Of a stretch of DNA of 64,000 nucleotides, positions 45,259-55,159 are shown in pieces. The notes under the pieces were generated by a model. That model did no database searches and was not told the origin of the DNA. It saw only the letters and a list, made by a program, of their open reading frames with translations. The position numbers and the translations under genes were made by a program. The DNA is from Alkalinema sp. CACIAM 70d (GTDB lineage Bacteria > Cyanobacteriota > Cyanobacteriia > Leptolyngbyales > Leptolyngbyaceae), in contig MUGG01000112.1 of the NCBI GenBank assembly GCA_002148405.1, positions 25,745-89,744 on the forward strand, in the 5' to 3' direction. The stretch's first letter is position 1; the number at the start of each line of letters is the position of its first letter.

Positions 45259-45521
45259 AGCTAACCGACACTCAAAATTTCTGTAGATTTCTTTATCAGG
45301 TTACTCCATGACGGGGACAGAAAGGTGGATGGATCGGTAAGAGGTGGATCCAAAGGAGCCAAATTTCTAGCCAATCAGCCCCGATCGATCGGGCCAAAAA
45401 CTCTCTCTCCCCACGAGAGACTTCCCCACTTCTACGAAACTGATCCGACGAAATGGCGTCAGGTATGTTAACTATATATAGGCAACATGAAGCTTGCCGA
45501 TAGCCAGCCCCCACCGTTCCT

Positions 45522-48500
45522 ATGACCCACGACGATCCAGGCCAGGACAACGCGCTCCAACCTCGACGCAGGCATTGGCGACGGTTTGTCGTTCCCCTCA
45601 GCCTTGCAGCGATCGCGGGGAGTGGCCTTTGGGCCCTCGATCGCTTCATCAAACAAGATTTAACTCCCCTGGTTCAGCGGGAACTGAGCCGCCAACTCAA
45701 GCGCCCCATCCAAGTGGGCAAACTGGAGCGTTATTCCCTAGCTAGCCTGCGCATTGGCCCCAGTGCCCTGCCTGCCACCCCCAGCGATGCCGACACCGCC
45801 ACCGTCGAAGCGATCGAAGTGGGCTTTGACCTGTGGCAGACTCTCTGGACGCGCAAGCTGAAATTAAACCTGAAGCTGATCAATCCAACGGCATTTTTGG
45901 ATGAAACCAAACCCGGTATTTGGGTGGACACCCAGATCGAGGAATCCAAGGAAGAACCCCCCGTCAAGGTGGAACTAGCCAAAATTCAACTGCAAAATGC
46001 CCAAGTTGAACTCTCTCCCTCCCCTGAAAAGGGCAAGAAACGCCGATCGGTCTACCTCAACGATCTGAACGGCAAAGTTGAGATTTTCGACAATAACCGA
46101 CAATTTTCCTACGAAGTTGCTGGCGAATCCCGCAGCGAAGGTAAATTTCAGCTAGAGGGCCAATCCCGCAGCATCAAAGATGTCGGGGTAGAAACCAACC
46201 TAGAAGTCCAAGGCCAAAACTATCTGCTCAGCGAAGTCGATAACCTGATTCGCTTACCGATCGATCTTCCAGTTGGGCGTGGGGATGGTAACCTTCGCAT
46301 TGAACTGCGACCCAAGAAAAAGTTGCCAAGTTTGAACGGTACCGCTACGTTCAAAGATGTAACGCTGAAAGTCCCCGATCTGCCCTACCCCATCAGCAAA
46401 GCCACGGGCGAACTGCAACTGCAAGGCACAGAAATTAAACTGGGTTCGACTAAAGCCCTCTTCGGTGGCCAGATTCCCGTCACCGCAACGGGTACCTTGG
46501 ATTTAGAAAAAGGCTTTAACCTCAACGCCAAGGTTGCCGCAGTCACGATTCCCACTTTTTTCAAAACCTTTGCCATTAAATTTCCCCTACCCGTCACCGG
46601 GGAAATGGCAGCGGACGTGAAATTAACCGGGCCGATCGAGGTCCCCATCCTGACAGGCACCACCCGCAATACTAAATTAGTCGTGGCCGATCGGGTACCC
46701 ACCGAACAGGTCAAAGCCGACTTTCGTTTAGATGCCAAAACGGGGCAACTCGTCATTACCGATGTGCTTGCGGTTCCCCAGGCCGGTGGACGGGTCACAG
46801 GCGGCGGCACGATCGACTTAAAAGCCCCTGGTCGGCTGAATTTAGCCTTCCAAGCCGACAACGTTCCTGGTGATCCGATCGGGCGCATTTACAGCGGCGG
46901 CAGTGATTTACCGATTGCAATTCAAAGAGTGGATGCAACGGTTAAGGTTAACGGGCCACTCAACGATCCATCAACGGTGGTGCAATGGCAAGCACCCAAT
47001 GCGACCTATGCGGCTCGGGGTGATGTGATTATTCAAGGCGGCATCATTCGATTACAAAATACGATCGCGCAAGTTGAAGGGGGAATTGCAAATATTGCTG
47101 GCACGATCGCCAATGGTAAATTAGCACTTAATATTCTGACCGAGGGCATTGCTTTAAATCGCTTCTCGGCTGACCTACGAGGAATTTTCAGCGGTCGGCT
47201 ACAACTGACGGGGGCACTGGCAAACCTGCGACCGGAAGCCCTGCGCCTCACCGGAGAAACCCGCTTTTCCGAAGGCATTTCCATCATTAAAAATCCGATC
47301 GTGGCGCAAATTGATTGGGATGGCCAAAAGGTAAATGTGCGGGAAGCCACGGCACCAGGATTCCGAGCGGCGGGGGCCGTTTTTGCCAATCTGACGGGTA
47401 AACCCGAACTCACAGGATTGGATCTGAACGTCCAGGCCCAAAACGTACAAATTGCCGACCTGCCCCTATCTCTACCGTCGATCGCACAAATTACGGGAGT
47501 CTCAGATTTCAACGGTCGCCTCACAGGTTCTCCCACAGCGCCCACCGTGATTGGCAACGTCGGCGTCAATGGTTTAGTTGTCAATGGGATTGCTTTTTTC
47601 CCAATGCAGGGGGGAATTAACCTACAAACGGGACGGGGAATGCAACTGAATCTAGCAGGTTCAGGCGATCGGGTGGCACTTTTACTAGATGGGCAATTCC
47701 AACCACTCACCGCTTCCGTAAAACGGGGGACGATGGAAATAGAAGGGCGTAAATCGGGTTCGCTCTTCCAAGTGGCCATGCAACAGGTGCCCTTGGCCGA
47801 GTTGCGTAACCTAGGGCTGGAATCTTCCCTGGCTGCACTGAAGCCGCAATTGGGCAATTTGCAACTGGGTGGCCTGCTATCCGGCAATGTCGCCTTAAAT
47901 TTACAGCGGCAGACGTTGGAAGCGGGAACGATCGCGATCGCCCAGCCCCGTTTGGGCAATTTCCAAGGTCAACAGTTGACCGCTACGTTGCAAGGGGTGG
48001 ATTTAACCCGGCAAACGGTGGGCAGTGGAACCGTGACGATCGCCCAGCCCAAGCTAGGGAATGTATTTGCAGCGGCGGATGTGAAGGCAAATTTTGGGGC
48101 GGTTAACTTAGCCCAAGGCCGCATTAATGGCGGAACCGTGCAAGCAACCCAATTGCAAGCGGGCACTTTCCGGGCGGATCAATTCACGGCTCAACTGGGT
48201 GCAGGCGATCCCATCAACGGTCAACGGGGAGAAATTATTGCTATTAATCCCAAGGTCGGCGCATTGGTGGGCGATAAGTTATCTGCACCCTTTTTCATTG
48301 CTAATAACCGTTTAGTTCTAGAGAAAAGTGTATTGTCGTTACCGTTGTTAGATGCAAATAAACAACGCATTGGCACCAGTCAATACGCGGTTAAAGGCAC
48401 AGCGGATTGGCGATCGGATCCCAAATTTGAAGGCGAAATCGAAATTGCCGATGGACGGCTCCAAGATGTTCTGGGCACGGCGCAAATCTTCCAACTGAGC

Positions 48501-50759
48501 GACTTAGGGCGAGGACTGCAACCCCCAAACTACAGCAAAGCCACCGACCTGCAATTGACCTCCGTGGGCTTACCGGATGATTCTGTCAAAAACCAACTCA
48601 AGCGCTTTGCGGAAATTAATCAATGGCTGAAGCAACTGGGGATTGAACGGGAAAATTTGGTGCTGCCGGAGTTGGCGGATGTGCGGGGTTTATTCGGTGG
48701 CACGATCAAAGTGTCGGCTTCCCTCAAATCGGGCGTCAAAGCGGAATTTGACCTGAAGGCAAAGAATGTAGAATGGCATCCCTATCCCACATACCTTGCC
48801 GTTAATCGTAAAGGACAATTGGAGACGATCGAAAATCGTAAGCTGGTGGCCGATGAGGTGATTCTGCAAGGGGAGTTTGATAACGGTGTGATTGGCCTAC
48901 GCCCCTTCCAAATTCGATCGGGCGACACACGCATTACCCTGTCTTCTGTGCAATTCGGGGGCGAAGAACAAACGGGTCAGTTGAGAATTGAAAATCTACC
49001 GGTTGAGGAAATCCAAAACTTTATTCCCACACCCCTCACGATCGGGGGACAACCCTTAGGCATCCAGGGCAAGTTAAATGCGGTGGTTTCGCTATCCGGA
49101 ACCAAGGGCAATCCCAACTTAATTGGATCGCTCAATCTAGCGGAAGGCCAGTTGAATAATAATCCAATTCAAACTGCAAAAGGGAACTTCAGTTACATTG
49201 ATGGTCGCCTTAACTTTAGCAATACCATTCTGACGAACTCAGACGAACCCCTTCTGATTTCCGGAAACGTTCCCATTCCATTAAATTTGCCCTTTGCTCA
49301 GGTCATGCCTAGTTCTTCTGAGATTGATCTCAAAGTTCGGGTGAAAGATGATGGATTAGCGTTGCTGAATCTATTGGGACAACCCGTCAGTTGGGCCGGG
49401 GGCAAAGGTCAGGTTAATCTAACGGTTAGCGGGACGCTGTTCCAACCGAAGGCCGTGGGCGAAATTGTTTTAAATGGAGCCAAGATTCAAGCTCAGGCAT
49501 TACCGGAACCACTCACGGATGTAACAGGTCGTATTAAGTTTGACCTAGATCACATTGATGTGGAGGGCCTCACGGGTCAATTCAGCCGAGGCCAAGTGGT
49601 GGCGAAGGGGACATTGCCTATTTTCAACCCCCTGCCCGATCCAGATCTCAACCAAGAGGTTCGTGCCACCAATGGCCAACCGCCCCTGACGATCGATCTC
49701 AGTCGTATCGCCATTAGCCTAAAAGGACTGTACCAAGGGGGCGTGAATGGACGCATTGTTCTAGGTGGCAGCGCCCTCGCCCCTAAAATTGGTGGGGAAA
49801 TTCGGTTGGCGGATGGACAAGTTTTACTTTCTGATGAGGCTGTGGCTACCACTGGCACCACTGACGGTGCGACGGATCCCACAGCACAACCCCAACAATC
49901 CTTTGAATTTAGTAATTTAAAACTCGCCCTCGGCAATAATATTCGCATTGTCAAAGCGCCGATTCTCAACTTTGTGGCGACGGGAAATTTATTGCTCAAT
50001 GGCCCGTTAAATGACCTGCAACCCGATGGACGGATTGATCTGCAAGCGGGGCAAGTGAACTTATTCACCACGCAATTTGTCCTTGCCCGTGGCTATAAAA
50101 ATCGCGCTGAATTTAGTCCCGGCAAAGGACTGGATCCGGCCCTGGATGTGCGGTTGATTGCCTCCGTCCCAGAAGTGACCCGCAACCGCATCCCCACCAA
50201 TAACATCACCTCAGAAATTAATGACGCACCCACGATCGCGACCAATTTAGGTGGCTTGCAAACGATTCGCATTCAGGCCCGCGTGCTTGGCCCCGCCAGC
50301 CAACTGTCGGAAAACCTCCAGCTCACCAGTAGCCCTAGCCGCAGTCCGACGGAAATTGTCGCCCTTCTGGGGGGTGGATTTATCAACACCCTGGGTCGGG
50401 GAGACAGTCCCTTGGGTATTGCCAACCTGGCGGGGTCGGCCCTGCTGACGAATATTCAGGGGGCGATCGGGAATGCCCTTGGTTTCAGTGAGTTTCGCCT
50501 GTTCCCCACTTTAGTCACCGGGGATGAGCGGCAAAAATCCACAACCCTGGGACTGGCTGCCGAAGCTGGGATTGATCTGTTCCGAACGTCCGATGGAACA
50601 CCCGTAGTTTCCGCCTCAGTCTTGCGGATTTTGACCTCTGGCAATCAACCGACTCAGTTTGGCCTGCGCTACCGGATTAATGAACAGTTACTGCTGCGCG
50701 GTTCAACGGATTTCTCTGGAGATAACCGCGCGGTTGTTGAGTTTGAAACGCGCTTCTAA
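45522..50759 (+). CDS. tamB: TamB/translocation and assembly module protein (DUF490)
   Basis: A 1745-residue protein. Seen: an N-terminal anchor (RFVVPLSLAAIAGSGLWAL, about 20-38), then over 1500 residues of AsmA/TamB-like beta-strand repeats with recurring phrases such as LTGxxxxPxxxGxxxxNG, and a C-terminal TamB domain (about 1500-1745) with LGPASQLSENLQLTSSPSRS, PTEIVALLGGGFI and a terminal beta-strand NRAVVEFETRF. It spans the periplasm as a long groove and helps outer-membrane assembly or lipid transport. Around 47850-48190 three similar ~33-residue units occur (AIAQPRLGNFQGQQL, TIAQPKLGNVFAAAD and a third). Long forms are usual in cyanobacteria and plastids (TIC236). Confidence 0.93.
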   Translation: MTHDDPGQDNALQPRRRHWRRFVVPLSLAAIAGSGLWALDRFIKQDLTPLVQRELSRQLKRPIQVGKLERYSLASLRIGPSALPATPSDADTATVEAIEVGFDLWQTLWTRKLKLNLKLINPTAFLDETKPGIWVDTQIEESKEEPPVKVELAKIQLQNAQVELSPSPEKGKKRRSVYLNDLNGKVEIFDNNRQFSYEVAGESRSEGKFQLEGQSRSIKDVGVETNLEVQGQNYLLSEVDNLIRLPIDLPVGRGDGNLRIELRPKKKLPSLNGTATFKDVTLKVPDLPYPISKATGELQLQGTEIKLGSTKALFGGQIPVTATGTLDLEKGFNLNAKVAAVTIPTFFKTFAIKFPLPVTGEMAADVKLTGPIEVPILTGTTRNTKLVVADRVPTEQVKADFRLDAKTGQLVITDVLAVPQAGGRVTGGGTIDLKAPGRLNLAFQADNVPGDPIGRIYSGGSDLPIAIQRVDATVKVNGPLNDPSTVVQWQAPNATYAARGDVIIQGGIIRLQNTIAQVEGGIANIAGTIANGKLALNILTEGIALNRFSADLRGIFSGRLQLTGALANLRPEALRLTGETRFSEGISIIKNPIVAQIDWDGQKVNVREATAPGFRAAGAVFANLTGKPELTGLDLNVQAQNVQIADLPLSLPSIAQITGVSDFNGRLTGSPTAPTVIGNVGVNGLVVNGIAFFPMQGGINLQTGRGMQLNLAGSGDRVALLLDGQFQPLTASVKRGTMEIEGRKSGSLFQVAMQQVPLAELRNLGLESSLAALKPQLGNLQLGGLLSGNVALNLQRQTLEAGTIAIAQPRLGNFQGQQLTATLQGVDLTRQTVGSGTVTIAQPKLGNVFAAADVKANFGAVNLAQGRINGGTVQATQLQAGTFRADQFTAQLGAGDPINGQRGEIIAINPKVGALVGDKLSAPFFIANNRLVLEKSVLSLPLLDANKQRIGTSQYAVKGTADWRSDPKFEGEIEIADGRLQDVLGTAQIFQLSDLGRGLQPPNYSKATDLQLTSVGLPDDSVKNQLKRFAEINQWLKQLGIERENLVLPELADVRGLFGGTIKVSASLKSGVKAEFDLKAKNVEWHPYPTYLAVNRKGQLETIENRKLVADEVILQGEFDNGVIGLRPFQIRSGDTRITLSSVQFGGEEQTGQLRIENLPVEEIQNFIPTPLTIGGQPLGIQGKLNAVVSLSGTKGNPNLIGSLNLAEGQLNNNPIQTAKGNFSYIDGRLNFSNTILTNSDEPLLISGNVPIPLNLPFAQVMPSSSEIDLKVRVKDDGLALLNLLGQPVSWAGGKGQVNLTVSGTLFQPKAVGEIVLNGAKIQAQALPEPLTDVTGRIKFDLDHIDVEGLTGQFSRGQVVAKGTLPIFNPLPDPDLNQEVRATNGQPPLTIDLSRIAISLKGLYQGGVNGRIVLGGSALAPKIGGEIRLADGQVLLSDEAVATTGTTDGATDPTAQPQQSFEFSNLKLALGNNIRIVKAPILNFVATGNLLLNGPLNDLQPDGRIDLQAGQVNLFTTQFVLARGYKNRAEFSPGKGLDPALDVRLIASVPEVTRNRIPTNNITSEINDAPTIATNLGGLQTIRIQARVLGPASQLSENLQLTSSPSRSPTEIVALLGGGFINTLGRGDSPLGIANLAGSALLTNIQGAIGNALGFSEFRLFPTLVTGDERQKSTTLGLAAEAGIDLFRTSDGTPVVSASVLRILTSGNQPTQFGLRYRINEQLLLRGSTDFSGDNRAVVEFETRF

Positions 50760-50825
50760 TCACCCCGAAAAACCAGTTGCAGCGTTCTCTTCGATCGCGC
50801 TCCCACGAGCCGATCAAATTCCCAT

Positions 50826-50878
50826 CAAAAAAGGCAGAGAGAATGAGATTCCGCATACCGAAATCCTTCTATCTGCCT
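50826..50878 (-). terminator. Rho-independent terminator after the universal stress protein gene
   Basis: On the minus strand AGGCAGA (50872-50878) pairs with TCTGCCT (50832-50838), with further pairing GATT/AATC inside, and TTTTTTG follows. It is between the convergent tamB and stress-protein genes; A-runs on the other side could serve tamB weakly. Confidence 0.65.
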
Positions 50879-50938
50879 AAAAAAATTGAGGTTGAGAGGT
50901 TTACAAATTCAATCACCAGCCGTCAAGCGTGCATGGGG

Positions 50939-51781
50939 CTAGCCTGCGGTTCTCGCCATCAGCACAGGACAGTTAGCATGAACCCGCACATAGTCTGACA
51001 GGGAGCTACCCAACAGCCGATCGAGATCCGGTAGGCTCTTGGCGATCGAAGGCCGACGATCCGGAGAACCCAGCAACAGCAGATCCGCCCGTACATCCTC
51101 GGCAGTCCGACAAATGGCTTGACCCGCTGAACCCGCAGCGACCCAGCAACGGGTTTCAATGTCATAGCGTTTGGCCTGCGCCAGGGCTGCTGCCAGAATG
51201 GCGTCTTTCTCCGCAGCGGCCCCACTTAAATCTTCCTTAGCATTGGCATCGGCATGGACTAAGTGCAAACGCCCACCGGGAATATCCCGCAGTAGAAAGA
51301 TCGCAAGATCTAGGCATCTTTTAGCCGTATCCGATTTGTCGATCGCCACCATGACGCGCTGGATGGGACGGACATACAGGTCATCTCGTACCAACAGCAT
51401 TGGACGGGACGAAAGTTGGAACACGTATTGACTAACGGAGTTGCTGAGAATCGAGGTCAGCCGTTTTAGCCCCCGAGATCCCATGATGATCAGATCCGTA
51501 TTCACTTCTTCCGCCACTTGGCAAACGACGGTCTTAGGATCTCCCATACGAAGCATGATCGTGACTTTGGTGGGATCAAGTTTCAACCGTTCAGCCACAG
51601 TGGCGATGAGCGCTTCGCCTTCCTGGCGCTTCGTTTCCATTGCCTCCGCCGATCGCTCCTGGGGCACCACATGCAAAATTGTCACGGAGGCCCGCTGAAC
51701 CGATGGAATCGCCAGCAGCGCTTTGAGCATTTCTTCGGAGTGCCCCGTTCCCGAGTCAGCCAGTAAAATTCTTTCAATCAT
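50939..51781 (-). CDS. Tandem universal stress protein (two UspA domains)
   Basis: 280 residues from ATG 51781 (MIERILLADSG); an open frame upstream to 52030 is not Usp-like. Seen: a first domain (1-140) with SVTILHVVPQE, DLIIMGSRGLKRLTSILSNS (a G-x2-G-x9-S nucleotide motif) and PMLLVRDD; and a second (145-280) with RVMVAIDKSDTAKRCLDLAI, GRLHLVHADA and LLLLGSPDRR. In the second domain the ATP motif is degraded. Such proteins modulate stress responses in the cytoplasm. It is divergent from the thioesterase gene across a 760-bp spacer. Confidence 0.93.
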   Translation of the reverse strand: MIERILLADSGTGHSEEMLKALLAIPSVQRASVTILHVVPQERSAEAMETKRQEGEALIATVAERLKLDPTKVTIMLRMGDPKTVVCQVAEEVNTDLIIMGSRGLKRLTSILSNSVSQYVFQLSSRPMLLVRDDLYVRPIQRVMVAIDKSDTAKRCLDLAIFLLRDIPGGRLHLVHADANAKEDLSGAAAEKDAILAAALAQAKRYDIETRCWVAAGSAGQAICRTAEDVRADLLLLGSPDRRPSIAKSLPDLDRLLGSSLSDYVRVHANCPVLMARTAG

Positions 51782-52545
51782 GGTTTTTATGACCTCACTG
51801 ATACGCGCAAGCAGTTCAGAACTTATGACAAAGATTGTGAAGACAACAGTTGTGAGAGAGTGGACTTCCTTATCAGCAAACATCCAAAAGGCCCGTGAGT
51901 CCTGACTCACATCAATGTTGAGTGCTGGTAAAGAGGCATTACATCTCGTTACATTTATTGAATTCCAAGTATCCTCAATCAATTGCCAGGTTATCACTAG
52001 GGAATCACTAGAGAATAACCAGACAACCAATCATCAAACACAACAGGAGTTCAAGCCTGAACCACGCGACCCTCTTAATACTTAGGATAGACCGTACATT
52101 GTGGAGATCGATCAATCATCAAAACGAATTGTAATGAATTCGCTGAGCGATCGAATCCCCATCGCCCACAGTTTTTGAGTGTAACGCGCAACTTGACCGA
52201 AAGACCGTCCCAGGACATAAAGAACTATCAACAATCAAGATAGAGCTTGCAACAGGTCTTAACATTTTTCGGGGATTTCAGTCGTGATTATGTGCAAATC
52301 TTAAGGAGATTTCCCTCCTATTCTCAATTTGGCTGTCAGGATTCTCAGAATTTTCTCGGATTCGCTGAGACAAGCACGATATAATTCTTGATGTTTAGTG
52401 TTCTAAAATGTAACGCTTTTTGTAATCGACTAGCGATCAACTAACGTTCGATGGCTTGTACTGACTAACTGTAACAAAACTTTCTATAAAATACTTTTCT
52501 ATACAAACCTAATTGCACACTAATCTGCTATCTCAGTCATTCTCC
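51782..52545. other. Divergent intergenic region
   Basis: 760 bases between the stress-protein and thioesterase starts. No credible gene was found. An 11-bp direct repeat (cactagggaat, cactagagaat, about 51995-52016) was the only structure noticed. The promoters of both genes are expected here. Confidence 0.45.
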
Positions 52546-53025
52546 ATGGCAAATTCTCAACCTGCATTACCCACCAGCAACCTAACCCAAGAGGCCCTCC
52601 ATCTGTCGGTCAACGACTGGTTTGAATACCCCGTCAAGGTGCATCCCCACCACACCGACTACGGTGGCGTAGTCTGGCATGGTACCTATTTAACCTGGAT
52701 GGAGGAGGCACGGGTAGAAGCGTTACGCGCCTTGGGTATTGAATATTCAGAAATTGTCAACATGGGCTGTGAACTCTTAGTGGTGGATCTGTCCATGCGC
52801 TACCATCGTGGGGTTCGCATGGGTGAAGAGATTTTAATTCGGACGCGGTTAGTGGATATGCAAGGCGTGAGAATTAACTGGGTATACGAATTGCAATCCC
52901 TCGATCGCACAACTTTGCATGTCACTGCCAATGTGACGCTAGTGGCCGTCGATCGGGAAAATGGAAAAATTATGCGGAGATTGCCTCCTGCCGTCAAGTC
53001 CATTCTGACCAAACGACCTGCCTAA
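52546..53025 (+). CDS. Hotdog-fold acyl-CoA thioesterase (YbgC/4HBT family)
   Basis: 159 residues from ATG 52546. Seen: VHPHHTDYGGVVWHGTYLTW with MEEARVEALRALG (about 29-60), in which the D-Y-G-G-V-x-x-H arrangement is the 4HBT active site, then LSMRYHRGVRMGEEILIRTR. In cyanobacteria one such enzyme hydrolyses 1,4-dihydroxy-2-naphthoyl-CoA for phylloquinone synthesis; this gene may have that role, but the sequence alone does not separate it from general YbgC enzymes. It is transcribed alone. Confidence 0.85.
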   Translation: MANSQPALPTSNLTQEALHLSVNDWFEYPVKVHPHHTDYGGVVWHGTYLTWMEEARVEALRALGIEYSEIVNMGCELLVVDLSMRYHRGVRMGEEILIRTRLVDMQGVRINWVYELQSLDRTTLHVTANVTLVAVDRENGKIMRRLPPAVKSILTKRPA

Positions 53026-53072
53026 TCGAGAATGGGTAGCAAAACTCTCTAGCGAAAAATCTCCAGTACTGG

Positions 53073-53288
53073 CTACTGGCCGCTGGGACTCTGTTGAAAA
53101 ATATTTTGTATAGCTTGGAAGGCAACTTGGAGAAATCCATTGGGGCCAATACCAAAGATAAATTGCACCGCTAGGACAATGAGAGCGATCGTAATCGCAG
53201 TTTTAATCGTAGTTTGAACAATCTTAATTAGGATGGTGAAAACTAGAAACGAAATGACGAGGACAGTCACTAACAGGATAAGATTCAT
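53073..53288 (-). CDS. Small membrane protein, unknown
   Basis: A 71-residue protein that begins MNLILLVTVLVISFLVFTIL, contains two adjacent hydrophobic helices (2-22, 30-48) and ends with the polar FQQSPSGQ. Similar short proteins with IGP after the second helix are, to my knowledge, found in other cyanobacteria, but no function is known. No clear Shine-Dalgarno precedes the ATG. It is convergent with the thioesterase gene, and the next leftward gene upstream is 48 bp away. Confidence 0.6.
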   Translation of the reverse strand: MNLILLVTVLVISFLVFTILIKIVQTTIKTAITIALIVLAVQFIFGIGPNGFLQVAFQAIQNIFQQSPSGQ

Positions 53289-53335
53289 AGTTTTTGATCA
53301 AGCCGACAGCTAGATAAAAGAGCAGTTATCAAACG

Positions 53336-54046
53336 CTAGGAAGATTGCCTCCGTTGGGAATCTGGAAAGTTCCTTTGAATCAGTTGACCGTAAATCAGTT
53401 GGAAGCAGGTTCGAAGCGCAACGATCGTACAAAAAAAGTACAGGATTGCCAACATCAGTAAGCTCCCCCCCAATAAACTCTGCTGTAGACTCAGGAAATT
53501 GCCAGCGATCGCACTGCACAAAAAGGCAGCGCCATAGGTCATCACCGCGAATACGACCTGCAATCGAAGTTGGCGATCCCAGCGTTGACTGCCCCAGAGT
53601 AGTCCCCCAGCCAGGACTGCCCCTAAACAGGCCCCCACGATCGCAACTTTAGCATCTTTTTCCCAGTGCGCCGCAAGTTCCGGCTGGTTTAGGCCAGAGT
53701 AGACCAAGGCTAGACCGCGTCCCAAGTTAGCAAATCCAAACAGTGCCCCTGCGGCCATGACCGCTATGCCTTGAGTAATCCACCAGCCCCACGATCGCGG
53801 GGCTGGCAAGGCTTGCCGGGAAGCCCTGCCCTGCCCGATGCCCACCGCTAAACTCCCAACGCCAAGGACGCCATACAACACTTGAATATAGCTCCAAGCG
53901 GGATCGCCAACGGAGCGCCCCAAGGCCCCATAAATCATGCGAAACAAGCCATCCCCAAAAACGATCGCGATCGCGCCAGTCAAGAGGCCACTGAGAAGAC
54001 GACGCAAGGGAAATGAGGAGGCTGATCTAGAATTGAATTTTCGCAT
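53336..54046 (-). CDS. Multi-spanning membrane protein, unknown
   Basis: A 236-residue protein with about six hydrophobic segments: LLSGLLTGAIAIVFGDGLF, VLYGVLGVGSLAVGIGQG, WWITQGIAVMAAGALFGFA, VAIVGACLGAVLAGGLLWG and two more. No family was recognised. GCGGAG 9-14 bases before the ATG supports the start. The start lies only 14 bp from that of the divergent glycosidase gene, so at least one of the two promoters must be inside the other gene. Confidence 0.65.
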   Translation of the reverse strand: MRKFNSRSASSFPLRRLLSGLLTGAIAIVFGDGLFRMIYGALGRSVGDPAWSYIQVLYGVLGVGSLAVGIGQGRASRQALPAPRSWGWWITQGIAVMAAGALFGFANLGRGLALVYSGLNQPELAAHWEKDAKVAIVGACLGAVLAGGLLWGSQRWDRQLRLQVVFAVMTYGAAFLCSAIAGNFLSLQQSLLGGSLLMLAILYFFCTIVALRTCFQLIYGQLIQRNFPDSQRRQSS

Positions 54047-54060
54047 TAGAACTCCGCAGT

Positions 54061-54987
54061 ATGAAATGGCCCCTTTCCTTGGAAATTTTAGCGAATCCCC
54101 GTTGGCAATGGGGTCTGGGAAGCTTCATCGTTAGCCTATTGCTAATTCCCATGGGATGGCATAACTGGGGCTATTTTCAGCGCCCCGATCGCGCATCGAC
54201 CACAAGTTCGATCGCTCCCGGCATCACCTATCAACGATTATTTTTGAACGCTGCTCAACCCGTTGTTTTTCACATTGCCCGAATCGATTTACAATCCGGC
54301 GCGATCGGCGTATTGGTGACACCCAGCCTACCCGGAACCGGCCCCCAGAAAACCCAAGCCCGTACCACTTCAGCGTTTTTGCAGGAGTTTCAGTTGCAAT
54401 TGGCAGTGAATGCCAACTTTTTCTATCCCTTTCGCGAAGAGGCCCCCTGGGACTACTTTCCTAAGGCGGGCGATCGGGTGATTACATCCGGCCAAGCCAT
54501 TTCCAATGGTCATGAATATGCCCCACCTGTCCCCGATCGTCAGGTGATTTGTTTCGATCGACACCATCGTGGTCAAATCCCGGGAACCCATACCTGTCCT
54601 GCCGGAACTTGGAACGCCGTTGCCGGAAATTTCCTCCTGCTGCAATCAGGCTACGTTCTACCCATGGCCTACCAGGATCAGCAGCGTTATCCTCGACTAT
54701 TGGCGGCATTGGATCGATCGGGGGGCACCCTCTGGCTGATTCTATCCGATGGCAAACAACCCGGTTACAGCCAGGGTTCAACCCTGCAAGAATCGGCAGA
54801 AGTTGCCCAGCGGTTGGGCGCGGACACCGCCTTAAATTTAGACGGTGGGGGTTCCACGACGATGGTGGTCGCAGCATTCCCTACCCCTAGGCTGCTCAAT
54901 GCCCCCATTCATAATAAAATCCCCATGACTGAACGTCCCGTTGCCAATCATCTGGGATTTTTCCTACGCGATCAAACTCGCAAGTAA
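54061..54987 (+). CDS. Phosphodiester glycosidase family protein (NAGPA domain)
   Basis: A 308-residue protein. A membrane anchor or signal (WGLGSFIVSLLLIPMGW, about 17-33) is followed by the NAGPA domain: VVFHIARIDLQ, LQLAVNANFFYPF, TWNAVAGNFLLLQSG and the highly conserved LNLDGGGSTTMVV (about 261-273), then PMTERPVANHLGFFL. In animals this fold uncovers mannose-6-phosphate; bacterial members are periplasmic and act on unknown glycan phosphodiesters. No Shine-Dalgarno is visible at the ATG. Confidence 0.87.
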   Translation: MKWPLSLEILANPRWQWGLGSFIVSLLLIPMGWHNWGYFQRPDRASTTSSIAPGITYQRLFLNAAQPVVFHIARIDLQSGAIGVLVTPSLPGTGPQKTQARTTSAFLQEFQLQLAVNANFFYPFREEAPWDYFPKAGDRVITSGQAISNGHEYAPPVPDRQVICFDRHHRGQIPGTHTCPAGTWNAVAGNFLLLQSGYVLPMAYQDQQRYPRLLAALDRSGGTLWLILSDGKQPGYSQGSTLQESAEVAQRLGADTALNLDGGGSTTMVVAAFPTPRLLNAPIHNKIPMTERPVANHLGFFLRDQTRK

Positions 54988-55029
54988 ACCTAAAATCATG
55001 ACTGTCAACACAGCGGAAATAGAGACACA

Positions 55030-55060
55030 GCAAAAGGCCCTGACTCATTCAGTCAAGGCC
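55030..55060 (-). terminator. Rho-independent terminator after the 37-residue gene
   Basis: On the minus strand GGCCTTGACT pairs with AGTCAGGGCC (one mismatch) around GAATG and is followed by TTTTGC. It lies 100 bp after the stop of the small gene at 55160-55273; on the plus strand it may also stop the glycosidase transcript. Confidence 0.6.
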
Positions 55061-55159
55061 AGCAGAGGAGTTTTGCCAAAAATAATCCATCGTCGTTGAT
55101 GCAACTCAAAAGAATACTGATAACTAAACACAAGTTATCAAAAACCTATCGATTAACGA

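Noticed and set aside
46385..47959. Long minus-strand frames over tamB
   Set aside because: They are shadows of a very long, low-stop coding region. No family features and no start signals were found.
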